Source of the DNA: CAZPQV01 sp964588705
Lineage (GTDB): Bacteria > Bacteroidota > Bacteroidia > Flavobacteriales > Weeksellaceae
NCBI GenBank assembly: GCA_964588705.1
Contig: CAZPQV010000009.1
Coordinates: 1 to 49,318, forward strand
Length of the DNA stretch: 49,318 nucleotides
Direction of reading: 5' to 3'
Shown here: piece by piece, positions 32,964 to 43,029 of the stretch
Position numbering within the stretch: the stretch's first letter is position 1
How the letters are laid out: every line of letters starts with the position of its first letter
The notes under the pieces: model-generated
Databases searched by the model: none
What the model was told of the DNA's origin: nothing
Seen by the model: only the letters and a program-made list of their open reading frames with translations
Position numbers and translations under genes: made by a program

Positions 32964-33872
32964 ATGTTAGGAAGAAGACAAATTCGTGAGAAAGTGGTGG
33001 AGAGTTTATACTCGCACTATCAGAATCCTGTTCAGTATGATGTTTTGGAGAGAAATATGTTCTCCGAAATCAACAAAATCTACAACCTTTATGTTTACCA
33101 ACTCAATTTTATGGTGGCACTGAAAGAAGTAGCCGAAAGACAGATTGAAATTGGAAAACAGAAGTATATTAAAAGTGAAGAGGACATCAATCCAAATCAG
33201 AAATTTGTCAACAATCAGATTCTGAAGAAGTTGGAAGAAAATACTGAACGACTTAATTTCACTTCGAAGCACAAGGAACTTCAGTGGGACCTTCATGACG
33301 AAATCTTGGTGAAGACCTTCCAAAGGATAAAAGCCGGGAAACGTTATCAGGATTTCATGCTCGAGAAAGATTATTCGTTCGAGGAAGATCAAAAGTTCAT
33401 TGGAAAACTTTTCCTGAGATATATCGCCGAAAACGAAGATTTCCACGACCATCTTGAAGAGAAGGAAATGAGTTGGGCAGATGATTTCCATATCGGAAAT
33501 TCAATGGTTCAGAAAACCATCGGATTTATGAAAGAACATGAGCCGAGCCATACTTTAATAAAGATGATTAAAGATGAAGGCGACGAAGCTTTTGCCAAAA
33601 AACTTCTTTGGGAATCCATCAACAATTGGGACAAGACTGAAAAGAAAATTGAAGAACGGCTTCAGAACTGGGATTTGGAAAGGGTTTCCCTAATGGATAA
33701 AATCATTTTGGTGGCTGCCATTACCGAGTTTGATTATTTCCCAATGACGGCTTCAAGAATTATTATTAATGAATATGTGGAGATTTCAAAAGTGTTTTCA
33801 ACCGAGAAATCAAACATTTTCATCAACGGGATTTTAGATAAATATTCAAAAGATAACAACCGAATAAATTAA
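32964..33872 (+). CDS. nusB: Transcription antitermination factor NusB
   Basis: 302 residues, about twice the E. coli length; Bacteroidetes NusB proteins carry this long form. It opens MLGRRQIREKVVESLYSHYQN (the RNA-binding Arg-rich start) and ends with the NusB core: WDLERVSLMDKIILVAAITEF, SRIIINEYVEISKVFSTEKS and FINGILDKYSKD (quoted in parts). NusB binds boxA RNA with NusE for rRNA antitermination. First gene of a tight nusB-DUF1573-yajC operon, with an 8-bp gap to the next gene. Confidence 0.93.
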   Translation: MLGRRQIREKVVESLYSHYQNPVQYDVLERNMFSEINKIYNLYVYQLNFMVALKEVAERQIEIGKQKYIKSEEDINPNQKFVNNQILKKLEENTERLNFTSKHKELQWDLHDEILVKTFQRIKAGKRYQDFMLEKDYSFEEDQKFIGKLFLRYIAENEDFHDHLEEKEMSWADDFHIGNSMVQKTIGFMKEHEPSHTLIKMIKDEGDEAFAKKLLWESINNWDKTEKKIEERLQNWDLERVSLMDKIILVAAITEFDYFPMTASRIIINEYVEISKVFSTEKSNIFINGILDKYSKDNNRIN

Positions 33873-33880
33873 TATTAAAT

Positions 33881-34363
33881 ATGAAAAGAAATATCTTAAT
33901 ACTTGCTGTTTTAGCTGTTGGTTTTACATCGTGTAAGAAAGATGAATCTCCGGATCAACTTGTTGTTGATGAGCAGTTTGAAGCAGCGGCAGCAGAAAAT
34001 CAGCAGATCATGTCGCAGGATGCTCTAATTGCAGATGCACAAAGCAAACCTTTAACAAACCTTGTTCTTTCTGAAAATCACTGGGATTTCAAAGATGTGA
34101 AAAAAGGGGAATCTGTAGAACACGTTTACGAAGTAACCAATATGGGAGAAAACCCTTTGATTATTTCTCAGGTAAAACCGGGTTGTGGCTGTACTGCGCC
34201 GGATTATACAAGAGAACCGATTATGCCGGGACAAAAAGGTCAGATTACTTTGAAATTTGATTCTTCAAACTTCGACGGATTGCAGAACAAACAGGCAGAA
34301 GTTTACGCCAACGTAGAGAAAAACCCAATTGTTCTTTCATTTTCAGCTAACGTAATAAACTAA
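33881..34363 (+). CDS. DUF1573 lipoprotein
   Basis: 160 residues from MKRNILILAVLAVGFTSCKKDE, lipobox FTSC. An Ala/Gln-rich linker leads to a single DUF1573 Ig-like domain: HWDFKDVKKGESVEHVYEVTN, PLIISQVKPGCGCTAPDYT and KFDSSNFDG (quoted in parts); the Cys-Gly-Cys is the family hallmark. Such domains resemble the ASH/MSP fold and are abundant in Bacteroidetes; no biochemical role is established. It sits between nusB and yajC. Confidence 0.88.
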   Translation: MKRNILILAVLAVGFTSCKKDESPDQLVVDEQFEAAAAENQQIMSQDALIADAQSKPLTNLVLSENHWDFKDVKKGESVEHVYEVTNMGENPLIISQVKPGCGCTAPDYTREPIMPGQKGQITLKFDSSNFDGLQNKQAEVYANVEKNPIVLSFSANVIN

Positions 34364-34368
34364 TCATT

Positions 34369-34695
34369 ATGATGACAATATTTTTACAGGCAGCGCCTGC
34401 AGGAGATTCGTTGATGCCGACGCTTTTAATGTTCGGGCTTTTCTTCGTGTTTATGTATTTTGTAATGCTGAGACCGCAAATGCAAAAGCAGAAAAAAGAA
34501 CAGAATTTTCAGGGTTCGCTGAAAGTGGGACAGAGAGTGGTGACCACCTCCGGAATGCACGGCAGAATTGCACAAATTCAGGAAGATGGAGTGGTGATTG
34601 AAACCCTTTCCGGAAAACTGAAATTTGAAAAAGCAGCCATTTCCAGAGAGTTTACAGCGCAACGATTCCCGGAATCTGCTGAGGAGAAAAAATAA
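34369..34695 (+). CDS. yajC: Preprotein translocase subunit YajC
   Basis: 108 residues. A single N-terminal helix (LMPTLLMFGLFFVFMYFVML) is followed by RPQMQKQKKEQNFQGSLKVGQRVVTTSGMHGRI (quoted in part), the YajC signature, and a short beta domain. It associates with SecDF in the Sec translocon. The start overlaps no other gene; it begins 5 bp after the DUF1573 stop. A perfect terminator follows. Confidence 0.94.
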   Translation: MMTIFLQAAPAGDSLMPTLLMFGLFFVFMYFVMLRPQMQKQKKEQNFQGSLKVGQRVVTTSGMHGRIAQIQEDGVVIETLSGKLKFEKAAISREFTAQRFPESAEEKK

Positions 34696-34703
34696 TATAA
34701 ACA

Positions 34704-34735
34704 AAAAATCGGCGGAAATTTTTCCGCCGATTTTT
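34704..34735. terminator. Bidirectional terminator between yajC and the secreted-protein gene
   Basis: A 15-bp perfect stem built on ATCGGCGG/CCGCCGAT with loop TT between convergent genes. A-run on the left and T-run on the right serve both strands. Confidence 0.92.
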
Positions 34736-34739
34736 TACA

Positions 34740-37238
34740 TTACTTTTTGATTGCTTTACCGGAAGCAATGACACTTCCATCTTTTCCTTTGATTTGATAC
34801 AAGTAAATTCCTTTTTGCAAAGAAGATTTGTTTAAAAGATTATTACCTTTCATTAAAAATTCTGTAAAAATTAGTTTTCCGGATAAATCGTAGAAATAAA
34901 TGGTTGCATTTTCCTGCGTTGAAATGTTCAAATTTTCAGAAAACGGATTTGGATAAACGGAAACTTTAGATTTTGAAAGATTTGAAGTTCCTAAAACTAC
35001 ACTTGGAACAGCTACAGAAAACGGTGAGAAACTGGAAATTCCTGTTGCTGTGATAGAATAAGGATTGGTTCCGGAAACTGCGCCCGAATTTTCTTCATTC
35101 CAAACACCAGAAAGTTTATGAACGATTTTAACCGTAGTTGGTGAAAAATTGGATTGTTGTTGCGTTGAATTCCAAGCTAAAGATAAATTCACATTACTTC
35201 CACCGGAAGTTGCTTCCGAAATTTCCCAAGTGGCGTTAATGCCGCCGGAAGTAAATTCCGAAGTGTCCGAAACCCTTGCCGAGAAAGTATCAGAAGTTCC
35301 TGAATTTGAAATAGAAATTGGATTGTAAGTTGAATTTCCGATTGGTAAATCTAACGTTCCTCTTGCAGAATTTAGGTTTTCTACGTTTACGGTTCCGGTT
35401 CCGTTGGTGATGATGTAGTTGGTGGAATTTCCTTCGGCTCTGGATGCTGTTCCTAATAAATTCAAATTATTATTATTTAAAGTGATTTTGGCATCCACCG
35501 CTAATTTTCCAGAGATATTTAAATTTCCGGCAGAAACATTCACTGGTGACATTATGCTTAGATTTTTTGCATAAGCATTGGCATCTACTGTAACATTGTA
35601 ACCAGTTGGAATGGTAACAGCATCTTGTAAACCCGGAATTGCTGTTGCCAACCAATTGCTTGGGTTGTTCCAGTTGGAATCTGCTGCTCCTGTAAAAGTG
35701 TAATCACCATAAAATTTGTACAGTTTATGTTGATTGTTGGGATTTTGAGCTGTAAAATACAAAGCATCACCTAAAGTAAAAAAGTTGGTTGGTTCGGATG
35801 CATTAGAAATGGTAGATGTTCCCACAGTAAGTGCACCCGGAAAAACATCTATAACTCTTTTGGTATTATCTGGAGTAGAATCACTACGCCAAACCTCCAT
35901 ATTGTCCTGAACCTGAGTTGAATAATACGGAACTAATTGATCATAATCTTTAAAAAATAAAGAACCGTTATACAAAGCCATAGAATTATGCTGAGCATTT
36001 CTGTCAGAAACCACATAAGTACCTTCCGGTGTTCCGTTGGAATAAGAAAGTCGATATTTAGAAGTTCTACCTCCAGGCAAACTATATTCATCAAAATAAA
36101 TAAAGCCGTTTCCTATTTTGACTTGTGTGTTTAAATAATTATTTTGATCTCTTAATTTTTTAGTGTTTTGTGCAGTGATATCAGTAACCCATAATTCAGA
36201 AATTTGATTATCTGAAGGATTGGGCTGCCTCATAAAATAAATTTGCTTTCCATCGTTCACAAAATTCAAAGCGTGCAGATAGTATGTTTTTTGAGAATCC
36301 ATACCTGCAGCGGTTTCCAGAAAAAGTTTGGTACCTGCAGCCGTTCCATCAGATTCCCAAACTTCGTAATTGGTTTGTGGCCAAGTTCCTAAATTATTAG
36401 TAGCCCAAAACAAAAATTTTCCGTTTAATGGTTCACTGAACGTGGATGCAATGTAAAAATTGGATTCTGAAGGATTCACTTTTACAGTTCCTGCATTCGT
36501 ACCATCTGTTTTGTAAAGAAAACCTCCCGGATCTATGGTCACTTGAGTTCTTCCTCCAAAATAATATTCACCGTTGAGTTTTGTTCCGCCTAAACCACCA
36601 CCGAAGATTTTTTCACCGGTATTGGTGAGCAAAGGTTTTGTACCTGCAGCCGTTCCATCCGAAACCCAAGCAATTTGGTTTCCCCAGGTTAAATTTCCTG
36701 TGTTATCAGGATCGTATGCTTGGAAAATCAGTTTGTTTCCAATAGAATTTAGATTCATTGGATGTGTTCCATAATTGTCGCCGAAAAGTGAAACCGGATA
36801 AACGGTATAACCGTTAGTATTTGTTCTGGAAAAAAGTTTTATCGTACCATCCGCAGTTCCATCGGTTACCCAAAGTTCTGATGTGACTTCAGTTGTACTT
36901 CCTGCTGTTGTATTTAAAAATTGAGATCTTGTAAAAAACAAATGTGTATCGGTTTGGTTAAACTCACCTGTTATACTAAAATTTGATGTTCCTGTTGTAT
37001 ATATTGCACCCAAATCTTTTAGTAATATGGTTCCGGCTGTCGTTCCGTCCGAAACAAAAAGTTTACAGTTTTGTGTGGATGTTTTTTTTCCGAAATAGTA
37101 AAGTTTTCCTTTGAAAATCTGTTTTTGAAGAATCGCGTCAGATTCCGGAACTTCATCATTTTCTAAAGATTTTATCTGTGCTAGCTGAGCTGAGCCTAAA
37201 ATGCTTGCCAGCAAAAATATTAAATATAACTTTTTCAT
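34740..37238 (-). CDS. Type IX-secreted ELP-repeat protein, first of two paralogues
   Basis: 832 residues. Signal peptide MKKLYLIFLLASILGSAQ. The body is a series of repeats with the motif DGTxxGT (for example VSDGTTAGTILL, TDGTADGTIKL, SDGTAAGTK), the ELP/hyalin-like repeat common in Bacteroidetes surface proteins. A strand-rich region (LYKFYGDYTF on) follows, and a C-terminal sorting tail SVYPNPFSENLNIS ... GIYLYQIKGKDG ... SGKAIKK marks export by the type IX system and surface attachment. Ligand unknown; adhesin or surface-layer role possible. The final 245 or so residues are encoded by DNA apparently identical to the neighbour. Confidence 0.88.
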   Translation of the reverse strand: MKKLYLIFLLASILGSAQLAQIKSLENDEVPESDAILQKQIFKGKLYYFGKKTSTQNCKLFVSDGTTAGTILLKDLGAIYTTGTSNFSITGEFNQTDTHLFFTRSQFLNTTAGSTTEVTSELWVTDGTADGTIKLFSRTNTNGYTVYPVSLFGDNYGTHPMNLNSIGNKLIFQAYDPDNTGNLTWGNQIAWVSDGTAAGTKPLLTNTGEKIFGGGLGGTKLNGEYYFGGRTQVTIDPGGFLYKTDGTNAGTVKVNPSESNFYIASTFSEPLNGKFLFWATNNLGTWPQTNYEVWESDGTAAGTKLFLETAAGMDSQKTYYLHALNFVNDGKQIYFMRQPNPSDNQISELWVTDITAQNTKKLRDQNNYLNTQVKIGNGFIYFDEYSLPGGRTSKYRLSYSNGTPEGTYVVSDRNAQHNSMALYNGSLFFKDYDQLVPYYSTQVQDNMEVWRSDSTPDNTKRVIDVFPGALTVGTSTISNASEPTNFFTLGDALYFTAQNPNNQHKLYKFYGDYTFTGAADSNWNNPSNWLATAIPGLQDAVTIPTGYNVTVDANAYAKNLSIMSPVNVSAGNLNISGKLAVDAKITLNNNNLNLLGTASRAEGNSTNYIITNGTGTVNVENLNSARGTLDLPIGNSTYNPISISNSGTSDTFSARVSDTSEFTSGGINATWEISEATSGGSNVNLSLAWNSTQQQSNFSPTTVKIVHKLSGVWNEENSGAVSGTNPYSITATGISSFSPFSVAVPSVVLGTSNLSKSKVSVYPNPFSENLNISTQENATIYFYDLSGKLIFTEFLMKGNNLLNKSSLQKGIYLYQIKGKDGSVIASGKAIKK
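34771..35506 (-). repeat. Direct repeat, copy 1 (3' end of the first secreted-protein gene)
   Basis: About 736 bp that read the same as 37287-38022 with a constant offset of 2516 bp and no indel. Checked by eye at several points; the first difference past the end is T at 35507 versus C at 38023. Suggests recent duplication or gene conversion. Confidence 0.85.
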
Positions 37239-37255
37239 TATTAGGATTTTAAAAA

Positions 37256-39565
37256 TTATTTTTTAATCACTTTCCCTGATGAAACTACACTTCCATCTTT
37301 TCCTTTGATTTGATACAAGTAAATTCCTTTTTGCAAAGAAGATTTGTTTAAAAGATTATTACCTTTCATTAAAAATTCTGTAAAAATTAGTTTTCCGGAT
37401 AAATCGTAGAAATAAATGGTTGCATTTTCCTGCGTTGAAATGTTCAAATTTTCAGAAAACGGATTTGGATAAACGGAAACTTTAGATTTTGAAAGATTTG
37501 AAGTTCCTAAAACTACACTTGGAACAGCTACAGAAAACGGTGAGAAACTGGAAATTCCTGTTGCTGTGATAGAATAAGGATTGGTTCCGGAAACTGCGCC
37601 CGAATTTTCTTCATTCCAAACACCAGAAAGTTTATGAACGATTTTAACCGTAGTTGGTGAAAAATTGGATTGTTGTTGCGTTGAATTCCAAGCTAAAGAT
37701 AAATTCACATTACTTCCACCGGAAGTTGCTTCCGAAATTTCCCAAGTGGCGTTAATGCCGCCGGAAGTAAATTCCGAAGTGTCCGAAACCCTTGCCGAGA
37801 AAGTATCAGAAGTTCCTGAATTTGAAATAGAAATTGGATTGTAAGTTGAATTTCCGATTGGTAAATCTAACGTTCCTCTTGCAGAATTTAGGTTTTCTAC
37901 GTTTACGGTTCCGGTTCCGTTGGTGATGATGTAGTTGGTGGAATTTCCTTCGGCTCTGGATGCTGTTCCTAATAAATTCAAATTATTATTATTTAAAGTG
38001 ATTTTGGCATCCACCGCTAATTCTCCAGAGATATTTAAACTCCCGGTAGCGAGATTCACAGGTGACATTACGCTTAGATTTTTAGCGTAAGCATAGGCAT
38101 CTACTGTAACATTAAAACCTGTTGGAATGCTTGCATTGTCAGTGGATAAAGGAATTACCTTTGCATTCCAGTTTGTGCCATTGCTCCAATTTCCGTTAAC
38201 AGAGTTGTTAAAAGTGTAATCTCCATAAAATTTGTAAAGTTTCATTCCTGCANNNNNNNNNNAGTTCAAAGAAACCGAAAGGATAAGAACCTGAATTACT
38301 AGTTCCTAAGACATTTGGATTAATATCGAAGGCTTTAAAACCTTGTATACCATCTGTTTTGTATAGTTCATTAAAGTCGTTGTTACCAGTTACATTAGAA
38401 GTTCCAGACGAGTACCAAGCTGTATTTTGGTATGAAAACGGATTCGTGGCAATATTGGGGTGAGATAAAACTTTACTGATTCCGCTATTAAAATCGTATT
38501 TGAAAAATGTCTTTTGGGTATTGTTATAGCAGTAGAAAACCTCATTATTATAATGATAAAGCGTAGAGCCAGAATTACTTCCTGCATCAATAGCGTTTGG
38601 ATCAGAAATTTGTTTGGTTCCTGCTACAGTTCCATCGGTAATGTAAAGGGTATGAGCTGTTGATGATGCGCTTTGAAGTGTTGAAAATAAGAGATAATTA
38701 CTATTCGATTTTAAATTAAATGAAGTAAGGCTGTATAAATTATCCGTCTTAGGTGAAGTATTTGTAAAAATATGTGTTCCGCCAACGGTTCCGTCGGATG
38801 TCCAAAGTTCTACGCCATTGGTTGCATCATATCCCATAAAATAAAGCTTTCCTTTAAATGCAGTCATTCTGTAAGTATCTACAACCGTTAAACCTGGAAC
38901 GTCTAACATTACCGTCCCTGCATCTGTGCCGTCAGTTTTCCAAAGTTTATAATTTGAATAGAAAAATATGTCTGAACCTAAACGTGTATAGGCTCTGGAA
39001 CCGATCACATTTGCTGAAGTTCCGGTGTACATATCTTTCACCATCACTGTTCCGGCTGTAGTTCCATCGGTTTTCCACATTTCGGAACCGTGCACTGCAT
39101 CATATCCCAAAAAATACATTTCATTACCGTTGATGGTTTTATTTTCGTAATCGTATTGATCGATGGCTAATTCTANNNNNNNNNNGTTCCGGCAGCGGTT
39201 CCATCAGATTTCCAGAGTTCATCTCTGTATGTCCAGGGCGAATAACTGACAAAAATGTTAACATGGATGTAAAAGAAATCTCTAACCGGAATTATTTTTT
39301 TTATAGTGGAACTTTGAACTCCTGTAAATCCAAAAGTCTTGGTAATTTTTGTTCCGGCAGCTGATCCATCGGTTTCAGCAAGATTTACACTTGGGAATGC
39401 GGTAACCGGATAATAATGCTTCCCGTTCCATTTATTGTTCTGCCAAAATAAATTGTCGGAATCCTGTGGCGCAAGTGATGTTGCTGCAACATCTTTAACT
39501 ATAGAAAGTTGTGCGTAACTTGTTGTAATCGATAAAAAAATTATTAAAAGGTAAATTTTTCTCAT
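37256..39565 (-). CDS. Type IX-secreted ELP-repeat protein, second paralogue, interrupted by two assembly gaps
   Basis: One gene broken by two runs of ten N (38253-38262, 39176-39185). The N-terminal part (from 39565) starts MRKIYLLIIFLSITTSYAQ and contains DGSAAGTKI and SDGTAAG. The middle (39175-38263) reads ELAIDQYDYENK on through DGTTAGTVMVKD and several DGTxxGT units. The C-terminal part has KLYKFYGDYTF and the same sorting tail as its neighbour, ending SSGKVIKK. Reading frames differ across both gaps, so the N-runs are placeholders and not true lengths. 17 bp separate it from the first paralogue. Confidence 0.8.
37287..38022 (-). repeat. Direct repeat, copy 2 (3' end of the second secreted-protein gene)
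   Basis: Partner of 34771-35506 (see that entry). Covers the shared beta-rich region and sorting tail; only the last few codons of each gene differ. Confidence 0.85.
38253..38262. other. Assembly gap (10 N)
   Basis: By frame, the true gap length should be a multiple of three if the gene is intact. The paralogue predicts a short ALYFTA-like stretch here. Confidence 0.95.
39176..39185. other. Assembly gap (10 N)
   Basis: Falls just after a DGTAAG motif, where a repeat unit likely confused the assembler. By frame, the true length should be 2 modulo 3. Confidence 0.95.
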
Positions 39566-39743
39566 AAAATTAATTTTTAGTTTCTCATGATTATGTTAAA
39601 TACAGTTTGTGATATAAAATGTTGCGGTTTTTTTTTCAAGTTTTAAAATTATTTCTATTCTTAAATATTATATATGCGCCGAACAGCGTATTTAACATAA
39701 AAAAACCGAGTTTCCAGCTATGTCTTAATAAATCTTTAAAAAG

Positions 39744-40190
39744 TTACTTTACGATGATGTCTTTAAACGTTCCGTAAACTCTTGTAATTCCTGTTCCTGA
39801 TGTAAATGCCTCGAAAGTGCCCGATGCTTTTCCACCAGAGTTTGAAGTAATAATCACTTTTCCGGTGATGGCGCCACCTGTTGCCATATCTTTAAAATAA
39901 AATGCATTTCCGGAAGTCGCTAAATCATAAGTTGCTGGTGCTGTTCCTGTAAGGTTGATTTCAAACAAAGTTGCATTGCTACTATCGAACGCAAAAATAG
40001 ATTTGTATTGTGTTCTTAATTCTGATGTTGCTGCTGTTTTTACCGCTCCATTTGGATCATTTTCCCTCCAAGTAAAACCTGATGTTGCCGAAGGATTTGT
40101 TGTTGTAGCATCTGTTTCCTCTCTATTGCAAGACACTGCTAATAATAAAACACTTAGAATTAATATTAATTTTTTGATTGAAATTCTCAT
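39744..40190 (-). CDS. Small lipoprotein of unknown function
   Basis: 148 residues. MRISIKKLILILSVLLLAVSCNREE has a lipobox AVSC. A Thr/Ala-rich linker (TDATTTNPSATSG) precedes a compact domain with FTWRENDPNG, SIFAFDSSNATLFEINL, and the ending GTFEAFTSGTGITRVYGTFKDIIVK (quoted in part). No family is recognised. It lies 178 bp upstream of the second secreted-protein gene on the same strand, with a spacer that shows no clear terminator. Confidence 0.72.
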   Translation of the reverse strand: MRISIKKLILILSVLLLAVSCNREETDATTTNPSATSGFTWRENDPNGAVKTAATSELRTQYKSIFAFDSSNATLFEINLTGTAPATYDLATSGNAFYFKDMATGGAITGKVIITSNSGGKASGTFEAFTSGTGITRVYGTFKDIIVK

Positions 40191-40291
40191 ATCTAATTTT
40201 TTTATGTGAATTTTTTTATTTCAGTTTTTTAAAGATGACCGGCTGTACACCGGCCACTCACTAAAAACTAATAATGAAAACATTATTGTTC

Positions 40292-42166
40292 TTAATCGTT
40301 CACATTCATTCTGGAAATCAGCATACGATCTCCTTTCGGAGTTTCGCTAAAGAAATAAATGTAATCTCCCATTTGCAAACGGTTGTTTTTTTGGTACAGA
40401 TAATATTTTTTCTTTTCTAAATCTCCTAAAGTTTTAAATTCCGAAGATTTTCCGGTTGATAAATCCAGTTTTCCGTATTCTATGCTATAGAAAGGTGAAT
40501 AGGTTTTGGTGATGGTTGTGGTTGTGCCACCTGTTGCAAAATTGTAAAGTGAACTGCTGTCGGTATCTACATCTATAGCTTTTACCATTTCCATAATCCA
40601 GCTGATCGATTTCCCGTCTTTGCTTTCAATGATATAGCTGGTTGCAGGGAAATTATCAGCCGTCATTGGTGAGTTATTAAAGAATCCCTTCTTATTTTTT
40701 TGATCCAAAAGCACTGTGTAATTTCTAATTAGATTACCTTCCGGGCTGAAATGCAGCATATACATTCCTTTGTAAACTCGATCGTAACTGCTGCCTCCAG
40801 AAGTTCCTAATCCGGTTAATGCTCCAAGAAGTTTGTTGCCGCCAATTCCTCCGCCGTTTGGTTTATAATCTTGGAGGCTTAAAACCATAGATCCATCTCT
40901 TAAAATCTGGAAATTATTGGTGATGAACTTTTTCCCATCAAATTCCAATGCTTTTTTCATATCGGCTCCTGCAACTGCTTTTTGGTTAAGTTCCTCCATT
41001 GGTGTTGCTTTCGCAAAGCTTACAGCACCATTTTGTATTTTAGCAATTATAAAATCGTTATATTTTTTCTCGTCCAAAGCGTTGTCCAAGGCATCTTGTG
41101 ATGGAGATAAATCTTCTTTTCCTGTGATCATTCCTGCCATTTTTCCGATTCCGCCAAGCATACCTCCTCCGGAACTTGCGGCAGCTTTTTCTTCATCGTC
41201 CATACTTGTTGGCGAAACTGTCATTCCTAATAATTCATCAGCATATTTTCCTTCTTTTTTAATGCCTAGACCATATAAAACTACCGAGCCGTTTTTTTCG
41301 TAAGCATTCAGAATTCTATATCCGGAATCAGGAGTATTGAAAGTGAAATTTTCTTTTATTTTGCCTTCCGGAGAAATTCTCATGTAAGTCAACTGATTGG
41401 GATTTCCGGCGTTGCTTTTTCCTAATGATTTAGTAGGTGCCAAAACCAAAATCCAATCCCTTGGCGAATCGTCATTGCTTACGTTTTTGCTGTTATCATC
41501 TAATAAAGGTTTAGAGAAAATTGGTTTTAAAGCACTTGGTGTAGAAATGGATTGCAGTTTTTGTACTGCGCCTTCATTAGAAACTTTTAGTAAATCCATT
41601 GATGAGAATGAAGCTCCTTTTGCATATGGATATCCCATAACATATATGGTGCTGTCTCGCTCTACTTCGTAAGCTCCATTAAAGAGGTATTCTTCTCCGT
41701 TTTCGTTGGTGAGTTTTTGGCGGTCTAGTAATTTTACACGTTTGACATAATCACCAACCAACCAATTGTATTTGGCCTTTACCTCACGCTTTTTAAACAT
41801 CATTTTCCCCATTAAATTGGCGCTTACTGCAGCGGCAATTGTTGTATATTCATCGCCTTTAAAGTTGAAAAATTTCCATTTTTTCTTTACGCGTTCTACA
41901 TCCCATTCATCTTTCATGGTGTTGGTAAGGTTGGCATCCTTGTCAAAGGTGTAAGTTTCGATTTTAACCTTTCTTTTGCTCGATGGAAGAAAATAAACCA
42001 TTTCGAAATTGCCGTTTTCTTTGGCTTCTACGCCACCGAGATAACCTTTCTTGGCTTTGCGCGAGATTTCATAATCTTTTTCGAGAATGTTCATTCCCTG
42101 CTGTTGCGAAAAAATGCTGATGCTTGTAGTAGCGAAAATCGCCAATAATATTATTTTCTTTTTCAT
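40292..42166 (-). CDS. Large exported protein of unknown function
   Basis: 624 residues from MKKKIILLAIFATTSISIFSQQ, a cleavable signal peptide. Visible parts: a Lys-rich beta region (YDVERVKKKWKFF-like), WLVGDYVKRVKLLDR, WILVLAPTKSLG, and two Gly-rich loops (SSGGGMLGGIGKMAGMITG and GGGIGGNKLLGALTGLG). The C-terminal part is ...FYSIEYGKLDLSTGKSSEF. No transmembrane segment or sorting tail. No known family is recognised. It may be periplasmic. The 27-codon upstream extension to 42247 is rejected because the signal peptide begins here. Followed on the same strand by the small lipoprotein gene, preceded by the two-component pair. Confidence 0.75.
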   Translation of the reverse strand: MKKKIILLAIFATTSISIFSQQQGMNILEKDYEISRKAKKGYLGGVEAKENGNFEMVYFLPSSKRKVKIETYTFDKDANLTNTMKDEWDVERVKKKWKFFNFKGDEYTTIAAAVSANLMGKMMFKKREVKAKYNWLVGDYVKRVKLLDRQKLTNENGEEYLFNGAYEVERDSTIYVMGYPYAKGASFSSMDLLKVSNEGAVQKLQSISTPSALKPIFSKPLLDDNSKNVSNDDSPRDWILVLAPTKSLGKSNAGNPNQLTYMRISPEGKIKENFTFNTPDSGYRILNAYEKNGSVVLYGLGIKKEGKYADELLGMTVSPTSMDDEEKAAASSGGGMLGGIGKMAGMITGKEDLSPSQDALDNALDEKKYNDFIIAKIQNGAVSFAKATPMEELNQKAVAGADMKKALEFDGKKFITNNFQILRDGSMVLSLQDYKPNGGGIGGNKLLGALTGLGTSGGSSYDRVYKGMYMLHFSPEGNLIRNYTVLLDQKNKKGFFNNSPMTADNFPATSYIIESKDGKSISWIMEMVKAIDVDTDSSSLYNFATGGTTTTITKTYSPFYSIEYGKLDLSTGKSSEFKTLGDLEKKKYYLYQKNNRLQMGDYIYFFSETPKGDRMLISRMNVND

Positions 42167-42329
42167 AGTTTGTTTTTTTATTTTTTTTAAAGTTGAGTTT
42201 TCATGGTTATAGTTGGTCGTTTTATATAATTTTTTGATCAGTTCCAAATATGCATTTGAAACTGAATCAAAATTCTGATTTTATGAAATGGAAAGAAATA
42301 CGATGAATACCGTATTTTAGAATGAAAAA

Positions 42330-42971
42330 CTAAATCAAGTTGTTTTTCTTTGCTTTTTGTATGGCTTCCAACTTGTTGTGTACGTTGAGTTTAGCATAGA
42401 TGTTTTCTATGTGTTTGCGCACAGTACCTGCAGAAACAAAGAGGTTTTCTGCAATATGGTGATAGGTGAGTCCTTTACTCAGCTGTTCGAGCACTTCTGT
42501 TTCTCTTGCGGTTAGATTCAGTTGTTCTGTTTCTGCTGTAAAGTTGCCGGAATTTCTGAAAAGTTTCAGTGTTTTCATCGCAATAGATGGTGTCATAGAT
42601 GCTCCGCCGTTCATGGTGTCTACAATTCCATCGTGCAAAGTTTGCGGTTTGGTATCTTTCAGCAGATAACCGTCGGCGCCAGATTTGATGGCTTTAAAAA
42701 TGTTTTCATCATTATCAAAAACAGTAAGCATGATGATTTTGATCTGCGGATATTTGCTTTTTACCATTTCTGTGGCTTCTATACCGTTTTTGCGCGGCAT
42801 TTCCACATCCATCAGAATTAGATCCACATGATGATTTTGCAGCAGTTTTTCTTCGAGGTCAAAGCCATCTTCTGCGGTAAATTTTATGGTGAGATCATCA
42901 AAAAGGGCAAGTTTTTCCTGCGTTGATTTTATCAGCGGAAGTTGATCATCTACAATTACAATTCTGTACAT
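42330..42971 (-). CDS. LuxR/NarL-family response regulator
   Basis: 213 residues from MYRIVIVDDQ. The receiver domain has the acidic pair VDD, phospho-Asp55 (LILMDVEMP), the switch Thr (IMLTVFD) and Lys (LLKDTKP). The C-terminal HTH is NLTARETEVLEQLSKGL and VSAGTVRKHIENIYAKLNVHN. It is encoded 58 bp after the 7TM sensor kinase, its likely partner. A start 10 codons earlier is possible, but MYRIVIVDDQ matches the receiver-domain beginning. Confidence 0.92.
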   Translation of the reverse strand: MYRIVIVDDQLPLIKSTQEKLALFDDLTIKFTAEDGFDLEEKLLQNHHVDLILMDVEMPRKNGIEATEMVKSKYPQIKIIMLTVFDNDENIFKAIKSGADGYLLKDTKPQTLHDGIVDTMNGGASMTPSIAMKTLKLFRNSGNFTAETEQLNLTARETEVLEQLSKGLTYHHIAENLFVSAGTVRKHIENIYAKLNVHNKLEAIQKAKKNNLI

Positions 42972-43029
42972 ACGCATGGATTTGCTTGCCAAAAATAGCA
43001 TTATGCTGCGGAGTGCTCAATACGTCAAA

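Noticed and set aside
37256..39565. Three separate truncated genes
   Set aside because: Their breaks coincide with N-runs, and together they give signal peptide, repeats and sorting tail of one protein parallel to the neighbour.
40240..40258. Terminator hairpin around CCGG...CCGG after the large exported gene
   Set aside because: The stem is short with a G-U, and the T-run after it is weak, so it is not listed as a feature.
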